Shown here: positions 1-5,121 of the stretch, piece after piece
How positions within the stretch are numbered: the stretch's first letter is position 1
Layout: each line of letters opens with the position of its first letter
Origin: Candidatus Bathyarchaeota archaeon
Lineage (GTDB): Archaea > Thermoproteota > Bathyarchaeia > TCS64
NCBI GenBank assembly: GCA_003662205.1
Contig: QMXQ01000119.1
Span: 1-5,121 of the forward strand
Direction of reading: 5' to 3'
Length of the DNA: 5,121 nt
Position numbers and translations under genes: made by a program
Notes under the pieces: generated by a model
What the model was told of the DNA's origin: nothing
The model's input: the letters and a program-made list of their open reading frames with translations, nothing else
Databases searched by the model: none

Positions 1-70
1 AGCCGAGTTCGAGGATGAGTTCTCCCCGTCTGATGAGGCGTTCGTCTATTTCTCTCCAATCTACGGGCAT
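1..70 (-). CDS. Partial leftward gene, transposase-like N-terminus
   Basis: On the minus strand an ATG at 70-68 opens a frame that runs without a stop to the window edge, 23 codons. The peptide includes VDWREIDERLIRRGEL. This short Trp-Arg-Glu / Arg-Arg-Gly-Glu pattern recalls the first residues of many archaeal IS5-type transposases, where a similar segment precedes the catalytic domain. That match is from memory of the family and rests on very few residues. The catalytic DDE region would lie outside the window, so nothing about activity can be said. The start is supported by an AT-rich TATA-like box about 27 bases upstream, which fits a leaderless transcript. It could equally be an unrelated small protein with a charged N-terminal helix. 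If it is a transposase, one end of the insertion sequence should lie in the AT-rich stretch just to its right. Confidence 0.4.
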   Translation of the reverse strand, partial: MPVDWREIDERLIRRGELILELG

Positions 71-93
71 AAAATACTATTAACGTAAACGCG

Positions 94-101
94 AAATAAA
101 T
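94..101 (-). promoter_or_regulatory. Candidate TATA box for the leftward gene
   Basis: Read on the minus strand this is ATTTATTT, centred about 27 bases upstream of the ATG at 70. In archaea, transcription starts about 25 bases downstream of the TATA centre, so the transcript would begin at or next to the ATG, giving a leaderless mRNA. A small palindrome, GGATAATCC (107-115), and short CGTAA/TTACG arms (84-88 and 103-107) flank it. The whole stretch is AT-rich, so a chance match is possible. Confidence 0.4.
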
Positions 102-206
102 GTTACGGATAATCCACAAAGCATAAATTAGATAAAAAATGCAGTTTAATCTTACAAAACTGTATGAGCAGTCAGAGTTAAGCTGAGGCCAAGTTAGCTC
201 CCCTTC

Positions 207-243
207 AACTCACAACCCCCCTCGATCATCTGGACTGTGAGTT
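207..243. repeat. 8-bp inverted repeat, AACTCACA / TGTGAGTT
   Basis: The arms at 207-214 and 236-243 are perfect reverse complements, separated by 21 bases. The repeat sits about 60-95 bases upstream of the candidate folC TATA box. It could be a regulator site or a weak hairpin. There is no T-run after the right arm, so it does not look like a terminator. Its core (AACTC/GAGTT) matches the core of the inverted repeat at 1693-1711. Confidence 0.45.
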
Positions 244-300
244 AGGCGAATCTCCGACAATCCGAGAAACTTTCGCTGCTCTGAAAGGACATCCCCCTAG

Positions 301-309
301 AATATTTAA
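301..309 (+). promoter_or_regulatory. Candidate TATA box for folC
   Basis: AATATTTAA is centred about 36 bases upstream of the folC ATG at 341. With the usual archaeal spacing the transcript would start near 330, leaving a leader of about 10 bases. There is no strong ribosome site before the ATG, only a G-rich GGCGGGG, which fits a short-leader gene. It is the only AT-rich block in the 100 bases before the gene. Confidence 0.5.
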
Positions 310-340
310 GACCGGCGTTCTTCCTTGGATAACGGCGGGG

Positions 341-1648
341 ATGAATTATAGAGAGTCGATAGAATGGCTTTTCGGTATGCGGAGGTATGGCTCCAAGAGG
401 GGTTTGCATAGGATACGCCATCTTCTCCGGGAGTTGGGTGATCCTCAGGAGCGATTCAGGTCTATCCACGTGACCGGCACGAACGGCAAGGGATCGACGA
501 CGGCTATGGCGGCATCGATCCTCAGGGCCGCGGGCTACGAGGTCGGCATGTATACCTCCCCCCACCTGTCGAGCTTCACGGAGCGCATAGTCGTCGGCGA
601 GCGGAGGATCCCCGTAAAGGCGGTCGTCGACCTCGTGGAGGAGGTGAAGCCCTTCGTGGAGGAGATGGCGCGGATCCCGGAGCTGGGGCACCCGACGTTT
701 TTCGAGGTCGCCACCGCCATAGCCTTCAGGTACTTCGCCGAGGAGGGGGTGGATTTCGCGGTCTTGGAGGCGGGGATGGGCGGCGGGCTTGACGCCACAA
801 ACGTCGTCCACTCCCTCGTCTCGGTGATAACAAACGTAGGCTTGGAACACACGGAGGTTTTGGGGAAGACCGTGCTCGAGATCGCCGAAAAGAAGGCGGG
901 GATCACCAAGAAGGAGGGCGTCCTCATAACCGCGACCCAGGACGACGGGGTCTTCAGCCTGTTCAGGGAGATCTGCGAGCGCGTGGATTCCCGGATATTC
1001 AGGGTCGGCAGGGACATAAGGTTCAGGAAGCTGGGCTCAAACCTCGAAGGGCAGCGCTTTCAGCTCGACGGCTTGGTGCACCGCTTCGATGAATTGTTCA
1101 CACCGTTGCTGGGTGACCATCAGCTATTGAACGCGGCGTTGGCCGTTGGGGCTGTTGAGGCATTGGGCTTTCACGGTATAGAGATACCGAGGAAAGCCAT
1201 GGAGGAAGGGCTTAGGATGGTGGAGTGGCCGGGAAGACTGGAGATAATGCAGAGAAGCCCGACGGTGGTGCTGGACTGCGCGAAGGACCCCGAGGCCGCT
1301 AGAGCGGTGAAGGAAGCCCTGCTGAAGGATTTTCGATACGCGAGGCTGATCGCCATCATCAGCATCTCCTCGAATAAGAACATACCCGCCATGATCGAAC
1401 AGATCGCGCAGGTCGCCGACTTTTTCGTGATAACCGCTCACGGCGTCATGGGGCGGGCCGCCGACCCGCTCCGTATAGCCGAGGAGGTGGAGAAGCACTC
1501 TAAACCATATGAGATAGTGAAGGACGTGAAAGCCGCCGTCCTTAGGGCAATGGAACTAGCCAGAACGGTTGACCTAGTCCTGGTTGTGGGGTCGGTTTTC
1601 CTCGTGGGCGAGGCCAGGGAATTATGGATCAAGCCAGATGAGATGTAG
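341..1648 (+). CDS. folC: FolC-type folylpolyglutamate / dihydrofolate synthase
   Basis: This 435-residue protein belongs to the Mur ligase superfamily, which couples ATP cleavage to addition of an amino acid, here glutamate, to a folate or pteroate-like substrate in the cytoplasm. Its length matches the family (about 420-440). Visible motifs in order: P-loop TGTNGKGS (45-52), TSPHL...F.ERI (72-83), PTFFE (118-122), EAGMGGGLDATN (143-154), ITNVGLEHTEVLG (163-175), IAEKKAGI (181-188) with the lysine expected to be carbamylated, and C-terminal-domain GDHQLLNA (258-265), WPGRLE (296-301) and DCAKDP (312-317). Departures from the common bacterial pattern are Gly149 where GGRLDATN has Arg, and DCAKDP in place of DGAHNP. 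The ATG start places the P-loop at the normal distance. It probably has its own promoter. In an archaeon using tetrahydromethanopterin the true substrate may be a different pterin or another carboxylate, so family is certain but substrate is not. Confidence 0.88.
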   Translation: MNYRESIEWLFGMRRYGSKRGLHRIRHLLRELGDPQERFRSIHVTGTNGKGSTTAMAASILRAAGYEVGMYTSPHLSSFTERIVVGERRIPVKAVVDLVEEVKPFVEEMARIPELGHPTFFEVATAIAFRYFAEEGVDFAVLEAGMGGGLDATNVVHSLVSVITNVGLEHTEVLGKTVLEIAEKKAGITKKEGVLITATQDDGVFSLFREICERVDSRIFRVGRDIRFRKLGSNLEGQRFQLDGLVHRFDELFTPLLGDHQLLNAALAVGAVEALGFHGIEIPRKAMEEGLRMVEWPGRLEIMQRSPTVVLDCAKDPEAARAVKEALLKDFRYARLIAIISISSNKNIPAMIEQIAQVADFFVITAHGVMGRAADPLRIAEEVEKHSKPYEIVKDVKAAVLRAMELARTVDLVLVVGSVFLVGEARELWIKPDEM

Positions 1649-1684
1649 AGGGCTTCCAGCCGTAGATGGTGTGTCCTTGACGTG

Positions 1685-1694
1685 AAATATATTA
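1685..1694 (+). promoter_or_regulatory. TATA box for the methyltransferase cluster
   Basis: AAATATATTA is a strong match to an archaeal TATA box and is the only AT-rich block between folC and the corrinoid gene. Its centre lies about 33 bases upstream of the first ATG (1723), which predicts a transcript start near 1715 and a leader of only about 8-10 bases. It would drive the corrinoid gene and, given the tight spacing, the genes downstream. Confidence 0.65.
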
Positions 1695-1711
1695 ACTCTA
1701 AGTAAGAGTTA
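1693..1711. promoter_or_regulatory. Perfect 7-bp inverted repeat, candidate operator
   Basis: TAACTCT (1693-1699), spacer AAGTA, AGAGTTA (1705-1711): a perfect 7+7 dyad over 19 bases. It touches the end of the TATA box and lies between it and the predicted transcript start, the position where archaeal repressors block TFB or polymerase. Dyads of this size usually bind dimeric helix-turn-helix regulators. The regulator is unknown and no regulator gene is in the window. A hairpin role is less likely because most of the repeat would be upstream of the transcript. Confidence 0.55.
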
Positions 1712-1716
1712 GTTCC

Positions 1717-1722
1717 AGAGGT
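1717..1722 (+). promoter_or_regulatory. Ribosome site AGAGGT that bears on the corrinoid gene start
   Basis: AGAGGT abuts the first ATG (1723) with no spacer, which is too close for normal Shine-Dalgarno pairing. The tandem second ATG (1726) gives a 3-base gap, still short but better. Initiation at 1726 would simply drop one methionine. A leaderless or near-leaderless start at 1723 is the alternative. Confidence 0.4.
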
Positions 1723-2388
1723 ATGATGAAGGACAAAATTCTCGAAGAGCTGGGTGAGGCTGTAAGAAACTTCGACGAGGAAGGCGCCAGACGCCTCGCG
1801 AGGGAGGCGGTCGAGGGGGGCGTCGACCCCGTTGAGGCGCTTGAGGAGGGGCTGGCCAAGGCGTTGAGGGAGGTGGGCGACCGGTTCGGCCGGGGCGAGG
1901 CCTTCATCACCGAGCTCATCGCGGCGGCTCAGGCGATGGAGGCGGGGGCCGAGGTGCTCAACAGGGAGATCGCGAGGCGGGGGGCGAGCCGGAAGGCGGT
2001 GGGCAGGCTTCTCATAGGGACGGTGGAGGGGGATATCCACAGCATCGGGAAGAACATCGTGGTCACCATGCTCCGGGCCGCCGGCTTCGAGGTCATCGAC
2101 CTCGGCGTCGACGTGCCGACGAGGGTCTTCGTGGAGAAGGTGAGGGAGCTGAAGCCCGACATCCTAGGTCTCAGCGCCCTCATGACGACGACCATGGCGA
2201 AGCAGAGGGAGGTCATCGACGCGCTCAGGGAGGCGGGGCTGCGGGCGGACGTGAAGGTGATCCTCGGCGGCGCCCCCGTCACCGAGGAGTGGGTCGAGGA
2301 GGTAGGAGCGGACGCCTGCGGCCTGGATGCAGGCAGTGCCGTGAAGGTGGCACTACGCCTCATGGGAGAGGGGCGCGCCGATGCCTAG
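1723..2388 (+). CDS. Corrinoid (B12-binding) methyl carrier protein, MtbC/MttC type
   Basis: This 221-residue cytoplasmic protein carries a methyl group on the cobalt of a corrinoid cofactor between two methyltransferases. Residues 1-90 form the helical cap domain typical of methionine-synthase-like B12 proteins. Residues about 93-217 form the Rossmann-like B12 domain, with the cofactor motif D104-x-H106-x-x-G109 (GDIHSIGKN), in which His106 should be the lower cobalt ligand, then SAL (151-153) and the GG of LGGAPVT (182-183). Length and motif spacing match methylamine corrinoid proteins. It opens the cluster behind its own TATA box and candidate operator, and its 3' end overlaps the methyltransferase gene by 8 bases, indicating translational coupling and a working pair. 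The exact partner-based symbol (mtbC, mttC, mtgC) cannot be decided from sequence alone. Confidence 0.92.
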   Translation: MMKDKILEELGEAVRNFDEEGARRLAREAVEGGVDPVEALEEGLAKALREVGDRFGRGEAFITELIAAAQAMEAGAEVLNREIARRGASRKAVGRLLIGTVEGDIHSIGKNIVVTMLRAAGFEVIDLGVDVPTRVFVEKVRELKPDILGLSALMTTTMAKQREVIDALREAGLRADVKVILGGAPVTEEWVEEVGADACGLDAGSAVKVALRLMGEGRADA

Positions 2389-3826
2389 GGTCCGGTTCCT
2401 CCCCAGGGACGATGTGAAGGCCATCCACGAGGCCTCCCTCGAGGTTCTGGAGAACACCGGGGTCATGGTGAAGAACCCGGGAGCCGTCAAGCTGCTGGAG
2501 GACGCCGGGTGCGGGGTCGAAGACCAGGTGGTCCACATGCCCCCGAGCCTCGTGGAGGAGTGCCTAAAAAGGGCACCCTCCTCGATAACCCTCCATAAGC
2601 GAGACGGCGACGACCGGCTCCAGGTGGGCGGCGACAGCGTCATCTACAATCCCGGGTCCGCCGCCATCTACTTCATCGACAGGGAGACGGGGGAGATGCG
2701 CAGGGCCCTATCCCGGGACCTCGTCCAGCTGGTCAGGCTTGCCGACGCGCTGGAATACGTCCACGCCCAAAGCACCGCCATGGTCCCCGCCGACGTGCCC
2801 GACGCCATCTCCGACCTCTATCGGCTCTATGTCATCCTGAAGAACTCGACGAAGCCGATGGTGACTGGGGCCTTCACCAAGGAGGGGCTCATCGATATGA
2901 AGAGGATGCTGGAGGCGGTTGTCGGCGGCCCCGAGGCGCTGGCCGGGGCGCCGCGGGCCATCTTCGACTGCTGCCCATCGTCGCCCCTCATGTGGAGCGA
3001 CGTCACCTGCGAGAACCTCATCGACTGCGCCCGGTTCGGCATCCCTGCCGAGATCATCCCGGCGCCCCAGATGGGGGCCACCAGCCCTGTCTCCGTCGCC
3101 GGCACCCTCGTCCAGTCGAACGCCGAGTTCCTGAGCGGCGTCGTGATCTCTCAGCTAGTGGCGCCCGGAGCCCCGGTCATCTACGGCGGCTCCCCGGCAG
3201 GGTTCGACATGCGATACTGCACGGCACGCCTCGGCGCCATCGAGGCGATGATAGCGGCCTGCGCCGCCGCCGAGGTCGGGAAGCACTACGGGGTGCCCAC
3301 CCACGCCTACCTGGGGCTGAGCGACTCCAAGGCGGTGGACGCCCAGAGCGGCTTCGAGTCGGGGCTGGGCATCATCCTCGCCGCCCTCGCCCGCGTCAAC
3401 ATCGTCTCCGGCCCCGGGATGCTCGCCTGCGAGAACTGCCAGTCCCTGGAGAAGCTGGTCATCGACAACGAGATCTGCGGGATGGCGTACAGGCTCCTCG
3501 AAGGCGTCTCCCTCGACGGCGCGGCCATGGCTGCTGACGTTATAGCCAAGGTCGGCCCGGGGGGCCACTTCCTCGCCGAGAAGCACACCCGCGAGAACCT
3601 GCGGAAGGAGCAGTTCATACCATCCGACGTCGTCTGCAGGATGACCCCGGACGCCTGGCGGAAGAGCGGCTCCAAGGACGTCCTCGACCGGGCTAGGGAG
3701 CGGGTCGACCGGCTGCTGGAGGAGCACGTCCCGACGCCCCTCCCCGGAGACCGGGAGAAGCGCCTGGAACAGGTCTTCAAGGATATCCTCGCGAGGCACG
3801 GGCTGCCCCCTCCCACAGTCCCCTAG
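2381..3826 (+). CDS. mttB: MttB-superfamily corrinoid methyltransferase, non-pyrrolysine
   Basis: This 481-residue protein resembles trimethylamine methyltransferase MttB and the related betaine methyltransferases (MtgB type). It is expected to move a methyl group from a methylated amine to the Co(I) corrinoid protein encoded just upstream. Recognisable family segments are PSSPL (199-203), PAPQMGATSPVSVAG (227-241), YGGSPAG (268-274), SDSKAVDAQSGFE (314-326), and GPGML (344-348) followed by LVIDNE (359-364). There is no in-frame TAG within the gene, and TAG is its terminal codon. Read-through would add only 14 residues before another TAG, so this is a member without pyrrolysine. Such members studied so far act on quaternary amines such as glycine betaine, proline betaine or carnitine rather than trimethylamine. 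The ATG at 2381 overlaps the corrinoid gene by 8 bases, with GAGGGG seven bases upstream as ribosome site. The family is sure; the substrate is not known. Confidence 0.9.
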   Translation: MPRVRFLPRDDVKAIHEASLEVLENTGVMVKNPGAVKLLEDAGCGVEDQVVHMPPSLVEECLKRAPSSITLHKRDGDDRLQVGGDSVIYNPGSAAIYFIDRETGEMRRALSRDLVQLVRLADALEYVHAQSTAMVPADVPDAISDLYRLYVILKNSTKPMVTGAFTKEGLIDMKRMLEAVVGGPEALAGAPRAIFDCCPSSPLMWSDVTCENLIDCARFGIPAEIIPAPQMGATSPVSVAGTLVQSNAEFLSGVVISQLVAPGAPVIYGGSPAGFDMRYCTARLGAIEAMIAACAAAEVGKHYGVPTHAYLGLSDSKAVDAQSGFESGLGIILAALARVNIVSGPGMLACENCQSLEKLVIDNEICGMAYRLLEGVSLDGAAMAADVIAKVGPGGHFLAEKHTRENLRKEQFIPSDVVCRMTPDAWRKSGSKDVLDRARERVDRLLEEHVPTPLPGDREKRLEQVFKDILARHGLPPPTVP

Positions 3827-3894
3827 GGCGCAGGGTTTGGGGAAACTGTGAAAAACGGGGTGGAGCATTAGTTCACTGAAGGGAGGAGCGGAGT
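3827..3894 (+). promoter_or_regulatory. Short intergenic gap with ribosome site, no promoter seen
   Basis: These 68 bases between the methyltransferase and the dehydrogenase contain no TATA-like block, no T-run and no clear hairpin, so the downstream genes are probably transcribed from the promoter at 1685. GGAGG at 3882-3886 lies eight bases before the TTG at 3895 and fixes that start. Confidence 0.5.
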
Positions 3895-5031
3895 TTGAGG
3901 ATCATCGTTTTGGGCTGTGGTAAGATAGGCTCCGTCATCGCGAGGGACTTCGCCGAATCCGTGGATGGGGCCGAGGTCGTCGTCGCCGACAAGAGCGAAA
4001 GGATGGCTGAGGCGGCCGCCTCGAGGATAGAGGGGGCGGAGTGGACCTCCGTGGACGCGACGGACTACACCAGCCTCGTGGAGAGCGTCAGGGGGTTCGA
4101 CCTGGTCATCGGGGCGCTCCCCGGCGACTACGGCTATCAGGCCCTCAGAGCCGCCGTCGAGGTGGGTGTCGACATGCTCGACGTCTCCTTCACCCCCGAG
4201 AACCCCCTTGAACTGGACGAGGCGGCTAGGGAGGCGGGGGTCACCGTCGTCCCCGACTGCGGCGTCGCCCCTGGCCTCTCCAACATGCTCGTGGGGCACG
4301 CCGCAGCCAAACTCGACCGGGTCCGGGCCGCCCACATCATGGTCGGAGGAATCCCCGAGCGCCCCGTGCCCCCCCTCGGCTACACGATAACTTGGTCGGC
4401 GGAAGGGCTCATCGACGAGTACATGAGGGACGTCCGCATCGTCGAAGGGAGACGCATCGTTGAGGTCCCCGCCCTGAGCGGCCTAGAGGAGATCGAGTTT
4501 CCCGGCGTGGGAAGGCTTGAGGCGTTTTACACCGACGGCCTTAGGACGCTGGTCCACACCCTGCCCGGGGTGGAGAGCATGTGGGAGAAGACCCTGCGCT
4601 ACCCCGGGCATGTCGAGAGGATCAGGCTCCTCAGGGCCCTGGGCTTCTTCGACGAAGAGCCGGTGGCCGTCGAGGGCGTCCAGGTGTCCCCGCGTCTCGT
4701 GACCGCGAGGCTCTTGGAGAGGAGCCTGCGGATGCCTGAGGTGGGCGACATCCTCGCCATGACCGTGGAGGTGGCCGGCGAGAGGCAGGGCGCGGAGACC
4801 CGCTACAGATACTACCTCCTCGACCGCTACGACCGGGCGAAGGGGGTGACGGCGATGGCCCGGACCACGGGGTACACCGCGTCCATCGTCGCCCAGAAGC
4901 TCGCCCAAGGCGCCATCAAGGAGAGGGGGGTCGTCCCTCCGGAGCGGCTCGGCATGGACGAATCCCTTTTCAAGGATATCCTATCCGGGCTGAGGGAACG
5001 GGGCGTCCAGGTCGAGGAGGCCCCCGCCTAA
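3895..5031 (+). CDS. Saccharopine dehydrogenase-family oxidoreductase, lysine 6-dehydrogenase-like
   Basis: This 378-residue cytoplasmic protein starts with a Rossmann fold: GCGKIG (7-12) gives GxGxxG, and Asp32 at the end of the second strand (VVADKS) suggests NAD rather than NADP. Later segments typical of the saccharopine dehydrogenase/lysine 6-dehydrogenase group are PDCGVAPGLSN (120-130), GGIPERPVPPLGY (151-163) and WSAEGLIDEY (167-176). Length fits lysine 6-dehydrogenases (about 380) better than the longer two-domain saccharopine enzymes. It begins with TTG behind GGAGG, and the N-terminal strand running directly into GxGxxG supports that start. Family members oxidise or reduce C-N bonds of amino acids. 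Placed between an amine methyltransferase and an MtrH-like gene, it may act on the demethylated amine product, but this is inference from position. General lysine catabolism is the plain alternative. Confidence 0.75.
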   Translation: MRIIVLGCGKIGSVIARDFAESVDGAEVVVADKSERMAEAAASRIEGAEWTSVDATDYTSLVESVRGFDLVIGALPGDYGYQALRAAVEVGVDMLDVSFTPENPLELDEAAREAGVTVVPDCGVAPGLSNMLVGHAAAKLDRVRAAHIMVGGIPERPVPPLGYTITWSAEGLIDEYMRDVRIVEGRRIVEVPALSGLEEIEFPGVGRLEAFYTDGLRTLVHTLPGVESMWEKTLRYPGHVERIRLLRALGFFDEEPVAVEGVQVSPRLVTARLLERSLRMPEVGDILAMTVEVAGERQGAETRYRYYLLDRYDRAKGVTAMARTTGYTASIVAQKLAQGAIKERGVVPPERLGMDESLFKDILSGLRERGVQVEEAPA

Positions 5032-5049
5032 AGAGGGGTCGAGGGGTGG

Positions 5050-5055
5050 GGAGGT
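5050..5055 (+). promoter_or_regulatory. Ribosome site GGAGGT for the MtrH-like gene
   Basis: GGAGGT lies four bases before a TTG at 5060, a normal position, and 18 bases after the stop of the preceding gene. It is the main evidence that translation of the last gene starts at 5060 and not in the frame that encodes the conserved peptide. Confidence 0.55.
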
Positions 5056-5059
5056 ACGT

Positions 5060-5121
5060 TTGCGCTTCGCGCTGAGCAGAGGGTCTTCGACATCGGCGGG
5101 GTGAAGGTCGGCGGCGAAGTC
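5060..5121 (+). CDS. mtrH: Partial MtrH-like methyltransferase start, apparent frameshift
   Basis: In the frame beginning at 5074 the translation EQRVFDIGGVKVGGEV matches the conserved N-terminus of MtrH, the subunit that transfers methyl between corrinoid and tetrahydromethanopterin (family pattern about F-x-x-EQ-x-V-x-x-IGGVK-I/V-GGQPG). That frame has no ATG, GTG or TTG between the upstream stop (5029-5031) and the peptide. A TTG at 5060 with a good ribosome site gives MRFA in another frame, exactly what should precede x-EQ, but that frame hits TGA at 5102-5104. Adding one base near 5072-5076 (for example CTGAG to CTGGAG) joins both parts as MRFALEQRVFDIGG. So either one base is missing in the sequence or the gene is broken. 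The rest lies beyond the window. Stand-alone MtrH-like proteins paired with a corrinoid protein serve as the second methyltransferase, completing the transfer to the pterin. Identification rests on about 20 residues. Confidence 0.6.

Larger units (their letters stand above)
71..300. other. AT-rich intergenic region without a gene
   Basis: No convincing coding frame is seen on either strand. The first hundred bases (about 70-170) are strikingly AT-rich, with runs such as ATAAAAAAT, against the GC-rich genes on the right. The remainder (about 170-300) is more balanced and contains several copies of GAGTTA/AACTC-type hexamers. The region separates divergent genes and probably holds both promoters. 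If the left gene belongs to an insertion sequence, its terminal repeat would be here, but with one end only it cannot be recognised. Confidence 0.6.

Noticed and set aside
121..142. GCAT...ATGC ends around an A-rich stretch as a hairpin or terminator
   Set aside because: Only four pairing bases with a long unpaired AT-rich interior; not distinguishable from chance.
242..1017. Minus-strand open frames overlapping folC (242-850 and 535-1017)
   Set aside because: They lie opposite the conserved folC motifs and show no family pattern or start signals of their own.
2992..3537. Long open frame (+) inside the methyltransferase gene, with similar minus-strand frames at 3155-3868 and 3307-3816
   Set aside because: Arginine-rich translations without any recognisable fold, lying entirely or almost entirely over a gene with clear family motifs. 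They are by-products of high GC content.
3824..3871. TAG at 3824-3826 as a pyrrolysine codon with read-through
   Set aside because: The protein is already full length for the family, and read-through adds only 14 residues before a second TAG.
4483..4908. Minus-strand open frame opposite the dehydrogenase
   Set aside because: His/Pro/Gly-rich composition typical of a GC-rich antisense frame; no motif or ribosome site.
5029..5121. Fusion of the dehydrogenase to the MtrH-like peptide by TAA read-through (both are in the same frame)
   Set aside because: There is a clear ribosome site and TTG start between them, and MRFA before the break fits a native MtrH N-terminus.
1..5121. CRISPR array, tRNA or rRNA genes
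   Set aside because: No regularly spaced direct repeats and no recognisable tRNA or rRNA core sequence were seen in reading the window.

Overview
The window reads as archaeal chromosomal DNA, GC-rich in its genes. The signs are AT-rich TATA-like boxes about 25-30 bases upstream of expected transcript starts, near-leaderless genes, TTG starts with GGAGG-type ribosome sites, heavy AGG and ATA codon use, and a gene fragment resembling MtrH, the methyl-tetrahydromethanopterin (H4MPT) methyltransferase subunit. A Bathyarchaeia-like or related Thermoproteota lineage with methylated-amine metabolism is my best guess. The lineage is inference; the archaeal call is firmer.

Layout: (1) Bases 1-70 carry the start of a leftward gene cut by the window edge. 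Its first 23 codons resemble archaeal transposase N-termini. (2) Bases 71-340 are non-coding and include the most AT-rich part of the window, with candidate promoters for the leftward gene and for folC. (3) folC (341-1648, +) is a Mur-ligase-type folylpolyglutamate/dihydrofolate synthase homologue. (4) Bases 1649-1722 hold a good TATA box, and a perfect 7-bp inverted repeat lies between it and the next start codon, a likely operator. (5) From 1723 to the right edge lies a four-gene rightward cluster: a corrinoid protein, an MttB-superfamily methyltransferase without pyrrolysine (8-base overlap), a saccharopine dehydrogenase/lysine 6-dehydrogenase-like oxidoreductase, and the first bases of an MtrH-like methyltransferase.

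The cluster can be read as a compact methylotrophic module. The MttB homologue would move a methyl group from a methylated (probably quaternary) amine to the cobalt of the corrinoid protein. The MtrH-like protein would pass it on to a tetrahydropterin. The NAD-type dehydrogenase may oxidise the demethylated amine or amino acid. The substrate is unknown, and no corrinoid-reactivating protein (RamA type) is visible. The MtrH-like reading frame needs a one-base correction near 5072-5076, so this copy is either broken or carries a sequence error.
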